DNA of 64,000 nucleotides from Uloborus plumipes (taxonomy: Eukaryota > Arthropoda > Arachnida > Araneae > Uloboridae). The notes beneath the pieces were generated by a model, which was not told where the DNA came from, ran no database searches, and saw nothing but the letters and a program-made list of their open reading frames with translations. Below, one piece after another: positions 21,747 through 32,536 of this stretch. Positions within the stretch are counted from its first letter, which is position 1; every line of letters starts with the position of its first letter. The stretch is from positions 1-64,000 of the forward strand of contig JAXGGA010001138.1 of the NCBI GenBank assembly GCA_038373865.1. The letters run 5' to 3'. The translations under genes and the position numbers were made by a program.

Positions 21747-22030
21747 AATCAAGGCCACTATATAGACGAGTCTACGTTTCAAAATTAAGTTTCACCATTT
21801 TGATTTTAACGATCCATCCTGTATAATGTCTTTTCTGGCGGTTAATGAAGGATTGTCTTTTCTGGCAAGTTATCACGTTTCGGTAAATTTTCAATGTGAG
21901 CAGTTATTAGCGGAACGTTAATTTAGCAAAGCTTGGCAATGTATGAAATTTTTCTCTGGTAACCCCAGGAAAAAGTGAAAGTAAAAGTAATGAATTGGAT
22001 CTTAAGCTTGATGTAAGGTCCTTATATCTT
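21747..22030 (+). mobile_element. MITE family A, diverged copy
   Basis: It begins AAGGCCACTATATAGACGAG and shares GTTTCACCA, GGATC, GGTTGTCTTTTCTGGCAAGT and TTAAGCTTGATG with the other copies. The right end is degraded. Confidence 0.6.
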
Positions 22031-22079
22031 CTTCTCCTTCTTCTTCTTACTTATCTCAGATTGTCTAGCTGGGCTAGAC

Positions 22080-22383
22080 TAAAAGGCCCCTATATAGACG
22101 AGCCGGCGCATCAAGATTAAGTTTTCACCACTTTGGATCCAGCACGTGTTTGTGTGTTTTGAGTGGTTGTCTTTTTCTGACCAGTAATCGCGTTTTGGAA
22201 AATTTTTCACTGTGAGCAATTATTAGCAGCACGTGGATTTGGCAAAGCTTAGCAATGTGCCAAAACTTTTTTCTGGTAACCCTACTCCGCAACAATGAAA
22301 ATTTGAAAGTAAAAGTTAAGGAATTGGATCCAAAGTGGTGAAACTTAATCTTGATGCGTCGGCCTGTCTATATAGCGGCTCTA
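22080..22383 (+). mobile_element. MITE family A, well-preserved copy
   Basis: 304 bp with matching inverted ends (AAGGCCCCTATATAGACGAG and the complement of CTGTCTATATAGCGGCTCTA). GGCTAGAC is duplicated at 22072-22079 and 22384-22391, an 8-bp target duplication. Confidence 0.75.
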
Positions 22384-22480
22384 GGCTAGACAACCCCCAT
22401 AAAACCAAAAATGTCCAAAACACCTAAAAAAAGTTTAGGGTCCCCGAGGACTTCGTCTTTTGTAAAATTCAAACAGGAGG

Positions 22481-22529
22481 TCCCTATATAGACGAGAGCC
22501 GACGTATCAAGATAAAGTTTCACCACTTT
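22481..22529 (+). mobile_element. MITE family A, left piece split by a LINE
   Basis: GTCCCTATATAGACGAG through TTTCACCACTTT is the left end of a family A copy. It stops at 22529, where a (TTC)n tract begins, and resumes at 29317. Confidence 0.7.
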
Positions 22530-22816
22530 CTTCTTCTTCTTCTTCTTCTTAGGGCTCTAGGCCCGTAGGGGATGATGAGGACTGCGTGCCTGGCGCTTTT
22601 CCTCCGTTTCATAAAGATCTTTTCTTATGGAAAATAGAATTGATGCCGTTACTATTCTCAGTATAGCAAAGAAAAATTAATAAGGTCCAGCACAGGGGTA
22701 AGAAAAAACCACTTGTTACAAAATGCGGTATTTTCCGCTTGTAATGAAAAAATGAATAAATTATGCAAATAAGTGGAGACAACGAGGATAAAAGGAGGAT
22801 GCGAAGCTGGTAGAAA

Positions 22817-23350
22817 TCAGAATAGGTCCAGGATAGCCCTCCCATAGTTTGGGTCTTTGAGGGCTTCCTGGTTGAAAACTTCTTGGAAAGTCAAGTTCCT
22901 ATTCTTTAAAAAGTTAGCAATAAAAAACCTTTGATTTTTATTTTTTACGCAATCAAATAGGATATGATCCCTATTTTCTATTATATTACAAGTTTCACAA
23001 AGGGGGGAGTTTGATTTTTTTATTTTGAAGAGCTTCTCTTTGGTTAGGAAGGAATCAGTTAAAATTCTGATGAACTTTGTTTCTTCTTTGCGAGATTTAA
23101 TCCATCCGTAGTTTTGATTAATAATATTTTCGATGTTCTTAAATTTGTTATAGTATTTCGAACTTTCCCAATTACTCATTAATTCTTTATTTCTTTCGTG
23201 TTTAATATAGTTTCGTATGTCTTTCCATGTACTAATATTGATTGTGGGGGTGCTAGGGCAGGATTCCGCTAGTTTGGCCAATTTGTCGGCTTCTTCATTT
23301 TCGGGAATACCTTTATGAGCAGGTACCCAGACAATTTTTAATTTGGTCTT
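22817..23350 (-). pseudogene. LINE ORF2, C-terminal part in a shifted frame
   Basis: After the frameshift the other frame gives KIVWVPAHKGIPENEEADKL, the last RNase H block with its catalytic His and Asp. About 130 residues later it has CETCNIIENRDHILFDC, the CCHC motif commonly found at the C-terminus of these LINEs. The frame then runs to a stop at 22817. Only a homopolymer indel separates it from the upstream part. Confidence 0.8.
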
Positions 23351-23360
23351 TTTTGCAATT

Positions 23361-24860
23361 TCAAGAAGGTGGTGTCTTGTGTTGGAGACTAAAAGCTCTT
23401 CTTTTCCTTTTTTTTTCTTTTAGTGCTATTATTGCACTTAATGAGTCAGTTAGAATTAGTACTGGGGAGTCATTTTTAATTAGTAATTTAGCTGCATACC
23501 AAATAGCTCCGAGTTCAGCTGTGTAAATGGAGCAGAAGGATGGGATTTTTATTTTCCTGTATATGCTTTCTTTTCTGCTAAGGATGGCGAAAGCCGTATT
23601 CTTTGATTTTGAGCCATCAGTGGCCCAGATTTGGTATTCAGCATGGTGTTTTTTATATTCTTCGAAAGTTTGCTTAATAATGTAGTCTTCTGTTTCGATT
23701 TGGAAATCTTCGTCCTTCAGGACGTATTCAATGTTATTTGTATCGATCCTTGCCTTTGTTAGCTCTTTGCAGACCAAATTCCCCGAACTTTTTGTTTCTT
23801 TTTCAATTTTTCCTAATTCTGTGAATATTTCTGTCATGTGAGGCTTATTTTTTCCCTTTTCTTTGTTTGAGGCAATGTATTTCTTGTTCTTTTTAAATTT
23901 TTGTTTGTTAACATAGTTTACGTAATTCCATTTAATTCTTATTTTGATGGTTTCGGTTTTGGAAGTTAATCTAATTAAGCTATTTGGAGCAAAGGTGTTG
24001 ACGCCCATGGCTTTCCGAATGGCTCTGTTTTCTATTACGTCTATTTTTTCCTGATTTGCGAGAGAGTCGTTTACCCTTATGATGCTGCCATAGTTTGACT
24101 TGGCTATTAACGTCTGCTTGATAACATTGAGCATATTGTTGTAATTGGTCCCATCTTGCCAACTCCCGAGCCAGTTGATGAGGTGCGTCATTTTCTTCAG
24201 TTTCCCTGTTATGTGGCTTGTGTGTTCATTCCACTTTAGATTATTCTGGAAGATGATCCCCAGGATTTTATGACTAGTGACCCAGTTGATTTTCGACCCT
24301 TGTAGTTTGAATATTTTGCTGTTTTTGTCTTTTTTGGGGGAAAAGTCTATCAAAGCTGTTTTTTCAGTAGAAATTGTAATTTTGTTTTCATTGCTCCATT
24401 GGTCTAGTGAAAGTAGAATCTGTTTAAGTTTTTCTTCCGTTTCTTCTATATTTTTCCCCGATACTAAGATTGATACGTCGTCGGCATAACAAAAAATTCT
24501 TCCTTTTTTTACGAAGTGTCCTATATCCGATATGTAGCTATTGAACAGATAGGGTGAAAGAATCGCGCCTTGGGCTATTCCTTGATTGATAGTTTCTGTT
24601 GTGGAGTGTTTCCCGTTCCAGCTAGCAAACATTTTCCTTTCGTGGAGGAAATTTTGTATCCATTTGATTATTTTATGGTCAATTTTGTTAGCTATTAATT
24701 TTTTAATTAAGATTGGGGGCCAGATGTTATCATATGCACCTTTGATATCAAGTGCTAATACGTAGATATATCTTCTTTTAATGCGAAGGTAATTGATCGA
24801 ATTATATAGATCGTATAGGTAGTCCTCTGTACTTCTTTCTTTAACGAAACCATAGATATA
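23361..24860 (-). CDS. LINE ORF2, reverse transcriptase and start of RNase H
   Basis: It continues ORF2 after the Tc1-like insert; excising the insert with one TA copy keeps the frame. It contains LALDIKGAYDNIW (RT motif A), QGAILSPYLFNSYISDI (motif B) and CYADDVSILVSG (the catalytic YADD). Then come the first RNase H blocks, IWATDGSKSK, YTAELGAIWYAA and ILTDSLSAI. The frame is lost at an A-rich tract near 23400-23420, by a small indel. Confidence 0.85.
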   Translation of the reverse strand, partial: YIYGFVKERSTEDYLYDLYNSINYLRIKRRYIYVLALDIKGAYDNIWPPILIKKLIANKIDHKIIKWIQNFLHERKMFASWNGKHSTTETINQGIAQGAILSPYLFNSYISDIGHFVKKGRIFCYADDVSILVSGKNIEETEEKLKQILLSLDQWSNENKITISTEKTALIDFSPKKDKNSKIFKLQGSKINWVTSHKILGIIFQNNLKWNEHTSHITGKLKKMTHLINWLGSWQDGTNYNNMLNVIKQTLIAKSNYGSIIRVNDSLANQEKIDVIENRAIRKAMGVNTFAPNSLIRLTSKTETIKIRIKWNYVNYVNKQKFKKNKKYIASNKEKGKNKPHMTEIFTELGKIEKETKSSGNLVCKELTKARIDTNNIEYVLKDEDFQIETEDYIIKQTFEEYKKHHAEYQIWATDGSKSKNTAFAILSRKESIYRKIKIPSFCSIYTAELGAIWYAAKLLIKNDSPVLILTDSLSAIIALKEKKRKRRAFSLQHKTPPS

Positions 24861-26280
24861 CACTGCTCGACATTGAAAATGCAACACCAAGAAGGAGTGG
24901 TCAGAAATTCATGCAAATTTTACCGTAGACGCACATCACTGAGTTACGCAAATGATATGAAATGCGCATCTCTCCGACGCACATGAAGTAAGATATAAGA
25001 GAATGAAGTTGAAAAGTGGGCTATGTTCATGTTGGTTTTTCTGCCAGACTAATTATCGGAGAAATTTGGTTTTTGTCTCGAAGGATGCGTGTGATAGGAG
25101 GAAATGCCACGCCGTCCTCAACGCAGACACTTCCAGCATATAGACGACTTTACAAGGGGTATGGTGATCGGACTGAGAAGGGGAGATTGGTCCATACGTC
25201 AAATTGCAGCTGATACCCACATGGATGCAAGCACAGTGCATCGGCTGTGTCGGAGATGGTTGGAAAGAGGAAATGTAGCCACATTGAGGGGTGCAGGTGC
25301 AGCCAGAGTGACGTCAGACCGCTTGGATCGACGGATTCACCGACAAGCTGTGGCGGACCCGCAAGTCACTTGTACGTCGATTCTGCAGCACGTGCAAGGT
25401 ACCCTGGATGTTCCTGTGTCGACCAGAACCATTTCCCGTCGACTGGTTGCACGTGGCCTGCAATCACGGCTTCCGCTAAGAAGACTGCCATTGACCTCAC
25501 AGCACAGACTCCAACGTTTGGAATGGTGCCGGACCAGAGCGACGTGGATGGCAGAATGGCAAACCGTAGTGTTCTCAGATGAATCCCGCTTCTGTTTGTC
25601 CAGCGATAGTCATCGCATGCGTGTGTGGCGTCGACGTGGAGAAAGATCGAATCCGGCAGTAACTGTGGAACGCCCTACAGCGCGACAACGTGGCATAATG
25701 GTTTGGGGCGCTATTGCATACAATTCCGTATCATCTCTAGTTCGTATTCGGGGCACTATGACGGCCCAACGATATGTAGATAATGTACTGCGGCTGGTGG
25801 CAATCCCCTACCTTCAGGGTCTGCCAAATGCAATTTTTCAACAGGATAACGCCCGGCCTCACAGTGCTCGAATCAGCCAACATGCTCTACGAGGTGTACA
25901 GATGCTTTCCTGGCCACCATTCTCTCCTGACTTGTCACCAATCGAACATGTGTGGGACGTGATTGGACGCCGTTTGCAGAACCTGTCACTGCCTCGTTCA
26001 GAGGACGAACTGTGGCAAATGGTTGAAAGGGAATGGAGTGCCATCCCTCAGGACACCATCCGCAGGCTTGTTGACTCCATGCCTAGACGTGTTTCTTCGT
26101 GCATCGCTGTCCGCGGTGGTCCTACTTCTTACTGAGCCGACGCCGTCCTAGCTCTAAATTTTGCTTATTTATTTTGAAATAAATATCACTTATTGTTCCA
26201 TGCTGTCTCTGTCTTCTTACCAAATTTCATCAATTTCTGACCACTCCTTCTTGGTGTTGCATTTTCAATGTCGAGCAGTG
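24861..26280 (+). mobile_element. Intact Tc1-like DNA transposon
   Basis: 1420 bp with perfect 50-bp terminal inverted repeats (CACTGCTCGACATTGAAAAT at both ends, 24861-24910 and 26231-26280) and a TA duplication (24859-24860 and 26281-26282). It carries one uninterrupted transposase gene. It interrupts the LINE reverse transcriptase at a point where excision would restore the LINE reading frame, so the insertion is simple and young. Its coding part is clearly richer in G+C than the surrounding sequence. Confidence 0.95.
25104..26135 (+). CDS. Tc1-like transposase
   Basis: 343 residues, ATG to TGA with no lesion. The N-terminus has two helix-turn-helix (paired-like) domains, including IRQIAADTHMDASTVHRLCR (31-50), which would bind the inverted repeats. 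The DDE catalytic domain shows VVFSDESRF (D159), QQDNARPHSA (D248) and SPDLSPIEHVWD (E281). By my count 32 residues separate the second Asp from the Glu; the classical Tc1 group has 34. The length fits a complete Tc1 transposase. The enzyme would cut and paste the element at TA sites. With perfect terminal repeats the copy may still be mobile. Confidence 0.95.
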   Translation: MPRRPQRRHFQHIDDFTRGMVIGLRRGDWSIRQIAADTHMDASTVHRLCRRWLERGNVATLRGAGAARVTSDRLDRRIHRQAVADPQVTCTSILQHVQGTLDVPVSTRTISRRLVARGLQSRLPLRRLPLTSQHRLQRLEWCRTRATWMAEWQTVVFSDESRFCLSSDSHRMRVWRRRGERSNPAVTVERPTARQRGIMVWGAIAYNSVSSLVRIRGTMTAQRYVDNVLRLVAIPYLQGLPNAIFQQDNARPHSARISQHALRGVQMLSWPPFSPDLSPIEHVWDVIGRRLQNLSLPRSEDELWQMVEREWSAIPQDTIRRLVDSMPRRVSSCIAVRGGPTSY

Positions 26281-26282
26281 TA

Positions 26283-27977
26283 ATTTGGAAAATTTGCTTT
26301 CCCGGTTAGGGTGATTCTGTTTTGGATGATTTTTTCCAGGAGTTTGCTGATGCTTTGGGTCAGAGCTATTGGACGATAACTGGATATCTGTTTAGGGTTC
26401 TTCCCAGGTTTATTGATAGGAATAATTTTAGTTATTTTCCATTCTTCGGGAATTTCGGAGCTGTGTATGCTATTATTGAAAATGTTCCTGATTGCCTCTA
26501 ACCCTTCCTCTGGTAGATGTTTTAGGATTTTTATTGAAATTTGGTCAGAGCCGGGGGTTTTGTTTTTTGTCGAACTAAGGGCGTTTTTTATTTCTTCCGT
26601 AGTTATTTCGTATGATAAATTGCTTTCTCCATCCTGTTGTGTAATTTTAGTTTTCGCAATTGTTGTTCTCCTATTATCATCGTTACCCGAGAAATGGCTT
26701 GCAAAGAGGTTGGCCTGTTCCTGTGAGTCTGAGATAGTTCTCCCATTATTTTCAATTATAAGGTTGCTGTTTGCTGTTTCCTTTTGGGTGGTTCTTTTGA
26801 TTCTGTTTACGCATTTGTAGAGATCCTGAGGGTTGCTAATGCTGAAATTTTGTTTTCCCCAGTATTCCCGTTTTGTTTTTTTGATGTAACATTTAAGGGT
26901 GGCGTTTGCTTTTTTGTAGTTAATCCAATCCTCCATTGAGATTGTTCTTTTTGCTATTTTATATTTTTTTTCTCTGTCTTTTTTTAGTTTTGCGCATTTG
27001 ATGTTCCACCATATATTTTTGTTTTCTTTTTTGTACCTAATACAAGTAGACTGTGCTTTAATGGTGTCTTTTATGTTATTTGTCAGCATGAGGTAACTGT
27101 TTTCTAAGTTGTCTGAAAATGTATTGGGGTGAAGTCTATCCCTCAGGATTTCAGAAACTCTCCCCCAATTTGTGTAAGTTTTAGTGGAGTAAGTATGAGT
27201 GACTTCTTTCCCTCCACTAAGGAGCTTAATTAGGAAAGGGAAATGATCGCTGCTGCCGTGTTCATCAAGTCGTACAAAGGCGAATCTGTTGCCATAACTG
27301 TTGTCCACAATCGCTAAATCTAGGATTCCATCCTCAATTCCTCTGTTTAACCTGGTTGGGGTGCTATCGTTTAGGATGAGTAAGTTATTGTCCAGGATCC
27401 AATTTTCTAATCTATTTCCACTGGGGGAGGTGACCCGATCCCCTATGCTTTCCATTTTGGAGTTGAAGTCTCCAGTGAAAATAGTTGACTCTGAGATTTG
27501 ATTGTTTAATCCGTCTAGGACTTCGTCTTTAATTAATCCAGGAGGTCTATAGCAGTTTATTATATTGTATTTGGTTTTGTTTATTACGATATGTGTGAGA
27601 AGAGTTTCCATTCCCTTGATTTCAAGTGGGGAGCAGTAGGAAGAGAGGGTGTTTTTTATATAGGTACATAGTCCGCCTCCCCTATGTGGGAAAGCTTTTT
27701 CTTTGCTGTAAGTCACGTATCCTCTTAGCTTTGGAATTTTGTTGTCTGGAAGCCAAGTTTCTTGGAGACAGATGATGGGGGGGTTAGTCCAGGCGACAAT
27801 GAATTTGAGGAAATCAATGTTGGAGGACAGTCCACGGATGTTCCAGCACAGAAGGAAAGGAAGCCAAAGCATGGCAAAGGCAGCAAAGGACAAGAGTCCA
27901 AAAAAAAAAAAAAGGGGGGGGGAGGCGAAACAATTAATTCGCTTCCGCAATGTCAGTCTCAATGCTGTTAGGATCAA
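26283..27977 (-). CDS. LINE ORF2, N-terminal part (endonuclease and start of RT)
   Basis: An apurinic-type endonuclease/phosphatase domain is clear: LCWNIRGLSSN, CLQETWLPDN, TGDFNSK and SSDHFPFLI carry its catalytic N, E, D and SDH residues. The start of the reverse transcriptase follows (PGSDQISIKIL, and then IPINKPGKNPKQISSYRPIA). The frame stops where the Tc1-like element was inserted (26282), and the reading continues beyond that element at 24860. The first 30 or so residues, which overlap a long A run near 27901-27912, may not be translated as read. The best start is the ATG shortly before WLPFLLCWNIRG. Confidence 0.85.
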
Positions 27978-28064
27978 AGTGTTGGTCGAAGTCTTCTGCG
28001 AAGGGGGAACTAGGGAGCGGGAGATGGCAGGCTACGGTATTTTTCAACTTAAATATTTCAATTT

Positions 28065-29135
28065 TCAACAGTTCAATTTCCGAATTTTTTTTTTTTCGCA
28101 GCTTCCACACTGATGTGGTTTGTTCAGAGTAATTGTTGAAATTAAGATTTTCAGTTTTTCTATCTCCGTTTTTAGTTCCCTGAGTTCTTTATCTTTCCTA
28201 TCTATTTTTTCTCCAAGTTCAGCTACTGTTATGGCCGTTGTACTATTTTCGCCGGTTTCAATTGTTTTGTTTATTTTACTTTTCTCTGGAATTTTTGCTA
28301 TGTCAGCCCAAGATTTTGCTTGTGTTGTCGATTTCTGTTGAGTTTGTGGGGTTGTTTTAACTTTCTCCTTATATACGGGACAGTTTTTGTCTGTTGCGAG
28401 GTGATTACCTTCGCATCTCACGCATTTGGGCTCGTTATTACATTTATCGTGATCTCCCCCACATGTGACACATTTTGTTTTTCCTTTACAGTCCTTTTTT
28501 TGATGACCAATTTTTAAACAGTTGTAACAGATTTTCGGTTGTTCAATATATTTCTGAGTTTTGTATATTATTCTACCTAATCTTATTTCTTTTCTTTCGG
28601 TTTTTCCAAATTCCTTGACTAGTATAACTGGGATTGGTTCATTTGTGCCTTTTTTATTGAATCTTATAATTTGCGCTATTTGAATATTATCAGCTTTCAA
28701 ATATTGTGCTATTTCTTCTAATTTTATCTGTGTATCAACATTTCTTACTATATATCTAGTTGTTAGAGTTTCGTCGATAATTCTTGCCGTGATTTCGGTC
28801 TTTGATATCTCTTTGATTTTAGCTATTTTTTTTACAGTTTCTATGTTTTTTGTCGTTATAACTAAATTTTGTTTACCGGTTATTCTTATTAAGTCGTCCG
28901 ACGTTGTAATTTTCTCTAAGTGCTCGTTCAGGGTTTTTGTGTTGTTAACTGGTAGTTTATCAGACACACCTGAAATAATTATTTTTATGTCTTCACACCC
29001 ATTTTTGTAGGCGTTTTTTGCTTTTTCAATAATATTAATTGCCGGTTCATAGATATTACTATCCTTTTTTATTTCCTTTTCTCTGTTGTTTGTCAGGGTT
29101 TCATTGTCACTCTTCCTCTTATTAGAGTTTTTCAT
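28065..29135 (-). CDS. LINE ORF1 (Gag-like nucleic-acid-binding protein)
   Basis: 356 residues from ATG at 29135. An N-terminal lysine-rich part and a central RRM-like region (near TRYIVRNVDTQIKLEEIAQY) are followed by three zinc knuckles: CYNCLKIGHQKKDC (CX2CX4HX4C), CVTCGGDHDKC and CVRCEGNHLATDKNC (CX2CX3HX6C). A lysine-rich, coiled-coil-like tail closes the protein. This order is typical of ORF1 in I- and Jockey-type LINEs, where it coats the RNA. The frame is intact. The A-rich 3' end overlaps the T run at 28087-28096 on the plus strand. Confidence 0.85.
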   Translation of the reverse strand: MKNSNKRKSDNETLTNNREKEIKKDSNIYEPAINIIEKAKNAYKNGCEDIKIIISGVSDKLPVNNTKTLNEHLEKITTSDDLIRITGKQNLVITTKNIETVKKIAKIKEISKTEITARIIDETLTTRYIVRNVDTQIKLEEIAQYLKADNIQIAQIIRFNKKGTNEPIPVILVKEFGKTERKEIRLGRIIYKTQKYIEQPKICYNCLKIGHQKKDCKGKTKCVTCGGDHDKCNNEPKCVRCEGNHLATDKNCPVYKEKVKTTPQTQQKSTTQAKSWADIAKIPEKSKINKTIETGENSTTAITVAELGEKIDRKDKELRELKTEIEKLKILISTITLNKPHQCGSCEKKKIRKLNC

Positions 29136-29316
29136 TTTCAGTTTTCATTCCAAAAGAAATAAAAGAAAACGGGACTTATCGTACTGCTTCTTAATAGAAA
29201 GAAAAAGTAGGTGGAAACTCTCCACACGTACTAACCTAACCTACACACAAAACTAACTGCTCCCACTGTGAACTCCAAGTTCGCTTCTACTATATAGATC
29301 AGTGATCTGCTACACC

Positions 29317-29628
29317 TTTCACCACTTTGGATCCAACGCGCTTGTCTGCGATTTGAGTGGTTGTCTTTTCTGGCGAGTTATAGCGTTTTGGTAATTTTTC
29401 ACTGTGAGCAATTATTACCCCCAAGGGAATTTGGCAATGTCCCGATACTTTTTTCTGGTAACGCTAGCTAAAATTGAAAGTAAAAGTAAATAAATTGGAT
29501 CCAAAGTGGTCAATCTTAAGCCTGATGCGTCGGCCTGTCTATAAAGCGGCTCTAGTTTGATGCGTCGGCCTGTCTATAAAGCGACTCTAGCTTGACGCGT
29601 CGCCCTGCCTATATAAGTGACTCTAAAT
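29317..29628 (+). mobile_element. MITE family A, right piece with a triplicated end
   Basis: The piece resumes at TTTCACCACTTTGGATCC and runs through GGTTGTCTTTTCTGGCGAGT to the family A right end. The terminal word (GATGCGTCGGCCTGTCTATA plus about 16 bases, ending GCGRCTCTA) is present three times in tandem between about 29521 and 29628, in units of about 36 bp. Other copies have it once. Confidence 0.65.
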
Positions 29629-30560
29629 GAAAACGTTGAAAATTTATGAAATAGGAAAGTCGAACTCTGAATTGTCGACATTTAAAATTCCAAACGAAGG
29701 CCAAAATAGATCAAATGCTATTGTTTGCATTAACTGAACTGAAAAAATTTAAAACTGAAAATTAAAAAATGATTGTATCTATCTATGTTTCTGTGTCATT
29801 CTTATTCTTACCGAACATCTGTGAACTGACCATTGAACCAGATATCGACAGATTTAATTTTTTCTGTCCTCATTATGACTAATTTGCATTTTGTACGATT
29901 TCAATTAGTGAAGATATCAATAAAAAAACAACTTTTTTCTCCCACGGATCTTCCCTCCGAAATTTCGGATTCTACTTAGTAACCCAAAAATATTAACAAA
30001 ATTCCATGTATTCATTATCGAAGGAATTCTTTGGTTTCTGCTTGGCGAGTGACCAATAATTTACAATCCAGAAGTAACGTAATGCTGGGAATACGCATTT
30101 CGAGTAACTTCAAAAATATAGGTAGACAGGGGAAAAGTCGATCTTCGAAGATACGAACTGCGAAAGGGAATGGAATGTTTCTAGTGGCGAACTACGCTGA
30201 AAATAAATGTATTGCTAATGCACTGCCATAGGTGGCAAATGGGGCGATCCCCGAGGTACACATATGGGGGCTGGCAAAATCATATGTAGGTGGGTGCACC
30301 TAAATTAAAAAATAAGATAATACAAAAAATAGTAACAAAATAATTTTACTACAAAAAAAGCAAAGACTTTTTATCAAAAATATTAGCAATAAATTTTTTT
30401 TAACAAAAAAAAATTTAAAAAAAAACATTATTTTTTACTTACCATAAAAAAGAAATTACAAAAAGTGTGGGAGTGCAGTTGCACCCCCTTGAAGCCCTCT
30501 CCGGTGCCCATGCTGCTTAAGGGTTTTAGAGGTGTGCTGCTATGTTTTAACAGCAAACAT
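29629..30560. other. Intergenic sequence upstream of PCID2, nothing firm
   Basis: It is AT-rich, with an A-rich low-complexity part (30300-30470) and a short GC-richer block (GTGCACCTA near 30294 and TGCAGTTGCACCCCCTTGAA near 30474) that may be a repeat remnant. No first exon of PCID2 could be recognised. Confidence 0.3.
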
Positions 30561-31178
30561 TACCCAGCAAGCAAAATATCTTGCCTCAGGATTGCATAAA
30601 GGTTAACGCGTCGGCAAATATCACCTTGCCTAAATGCTGCCTGAATAATGTTATGTTACTCTCTAAGAGCTGTCATCGACTTGCCCCAATGTTGACTGTC
30701 AAGGTTTATGCAGCCTAATATCAGTCGAGTTACAGGGTGGGCTCTGCCTTTGAAGCATCAAAATGCTGGCATAACAGTGTGAAATCAATCTGCATGCAAG
30801 AAGTGGTAGCTATTGTAATCTTGCATACACATTATCTTGACATTAAAATGGCAGGATACATTGATATAACAGTGTGAAATTAGTCTGTATGCAAGGTCTT
30901 TCTTTCTTTTTTTTTTTGTGTGTTATTTTCGCTTCAAATTTACGAAGTAAATTTCATTCTTTAACTATTCGTTTCATTCTTCAAGCAAATTGTTTTTTAG
31001 CTTAGAATATTTTTAAGCTGACACATGATTGGAAAGTCACATAGAGATATTTGCTTTCGTTCGATTTGCAATTTATTTGCGGATAATGAAAATTACTTCA
31101 TTGATTTTAGAATAAACTTTACATATTAAAATTCATAGACTTCTTATATAGTGGCAAAAACATAGTTAGATTTTTTAT

Positions 31179-31217
<39 letters not shown>

Positions 31218-32137
31218 TTTTTCTTAACAGAATGAGTCGCACTATTAAAAATACAATGCAATATTTTATTTATTTAAAAATGTATGCTTCTTTTCGAATT
31301 ATTAATACATAAAATGCCTGGTTAAAATTATGGAGGAATATTAATAAATATCGCAGATAATAAACAAAAAAATCTAAGTCCATTTCTGAGTGGATGTCAG
31401 CTTAAAAAATACACTTAGACAAAAAACTAATTTATTTTCAAGAATAGCATAAATAGTTATTGAATAAAATTAAACTTACTAGCGAGCTTGAAGTCATTTT
31501 ATGGTAAAACCGTCACTGCGTATAATCCCTTGTCTGCTTTGTTTAAGAACGAAAAACTTTATTTTTGCCCATTTCTGCCATTGATCGCGATATTTATTGT
31601 GTATAGCACTTGTTAAATAAAGGCAGTTAAGAATGATTCAAATAATTTCTAACACAATCATATTCCACGCTTAAGCAAACAGATTTTTAACGAAGCCAAA
31701 CTGCGCTACCACGTGCAAGCTAACTCGCTCTCATGTTCTTGATAACGCCGAAGAAAAAAACCCACGATACAAGAAACTAGGAATGCTGGGAATAATAACA
31801 GTCCGCGCATGCGTATCTTTCAACAAAGATCCAGGTGGGTCGGGAGCATGGGTCTTTGTTTGCTAATGACCCTGACGGCAACAGCATGAAACCAGTGTTT
31901 CTCAACTGCTCCTTTTGAATCCTGACTCTGACAACATGTATGCAGTCTTAATATTGCAGGAGGAAATCAGTATGGATATTGAAAGATGAATATAATCTTG
32001 CACACGTGCTGTTTTTGCAATATATACTTTTTAATCTTTATACAGTCTGTATGCAGTAATTTAAATTTAATACTGACGCCATCAGTACATTATCAAGATC
32101 TGTCAAGGCTGATGCAAGAAATTTTGCTTGTAGGGTA
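30561..32137. mobile_element. Non-autonomous TIR element (TACCC(A/T)(G/A)CAAGCAAAAT ends)
   Basis: TACCCAGCAAGCAAAATATC at 30561 matches, with a few mismatches over 24 bp, the reverse complement of GCAAGAAATTTTGCTTGTAG (GGTA) ending at 32137. The outer TA may be the target duplication. It is about 1.58 kb, without coding capacity, and includes an (ATT)n tract (31180-31216). GTGTGAAATCAATCTGCATG and a near copy (GTGTGAAATTAGTCTGTATG) recur about 100 bp apart inside. Confidence 0.5.
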
Positions 32138-32536
32138 TGGCTGAAGCATCGCACTCATATTATGGGCATTTGAAATTTTTCAAATAATAGTTTTGAAGTT
32201 TCTGAAGCTTTTTTGCAAATTATTAATTAAGTCGTGTCAACAGTTTTACAGCAATTTTAAATGTTTTATCTACTATACATTCAAAATTGCTTTCAATACG
32301 AGCATACAAACTTGCGATATTTTGAGCAGATTAGCTCATTAAATATGAAAACCACTAAATATTATGAGCAAACAACATCACATTGCAACGGGAAAAACAT
32401 TTTGTTTTGCTTTTTACTTTTTCCAAAATAATGGCCGATAACAGGTAAATATGCTTTAAATTTCAAAAAAATTCACATCAAATGAAATTTCAAAACAAAA
32501 AAAACTTTAAACTAAAACATAAAAAATGTTTCTTAA

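Larger units (their letters stand above)
22530..29316 (-). mobile_element. Full-length I-type LINE, interrupted by a Tc1-like element
   Basis: On the minus strand it has a 5' UTR (29316-29136), ORF1 with zinc knuckles, ORF2 with endonuclease, reverse transcriptase and RNase H, a 3' UTR and a (GAA)n tail (22550-22530). The 12-bp sequence TTTCACCACTTT occurs on both sides (22518-22529 and 29317-29328) and splits a MITE, which proves insertion. Without the 1.4 kb Tc1 insert the element is about 5.4 kb, normal for this group. RNase H plus three CCHC knuckles point to the I superfamily. A homopolymer frameshift in RNase H and the Tc1 insertion disable ORF2. Confidence 0.85.

Noticed and set aside
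32431..32446. ATGGCCGATAACAG|GTAAAT as first exon of PCID2
   Set aside because: It ends in the wrong phase for exon A and encodes nothing resembling the PCID2 N-terminus.
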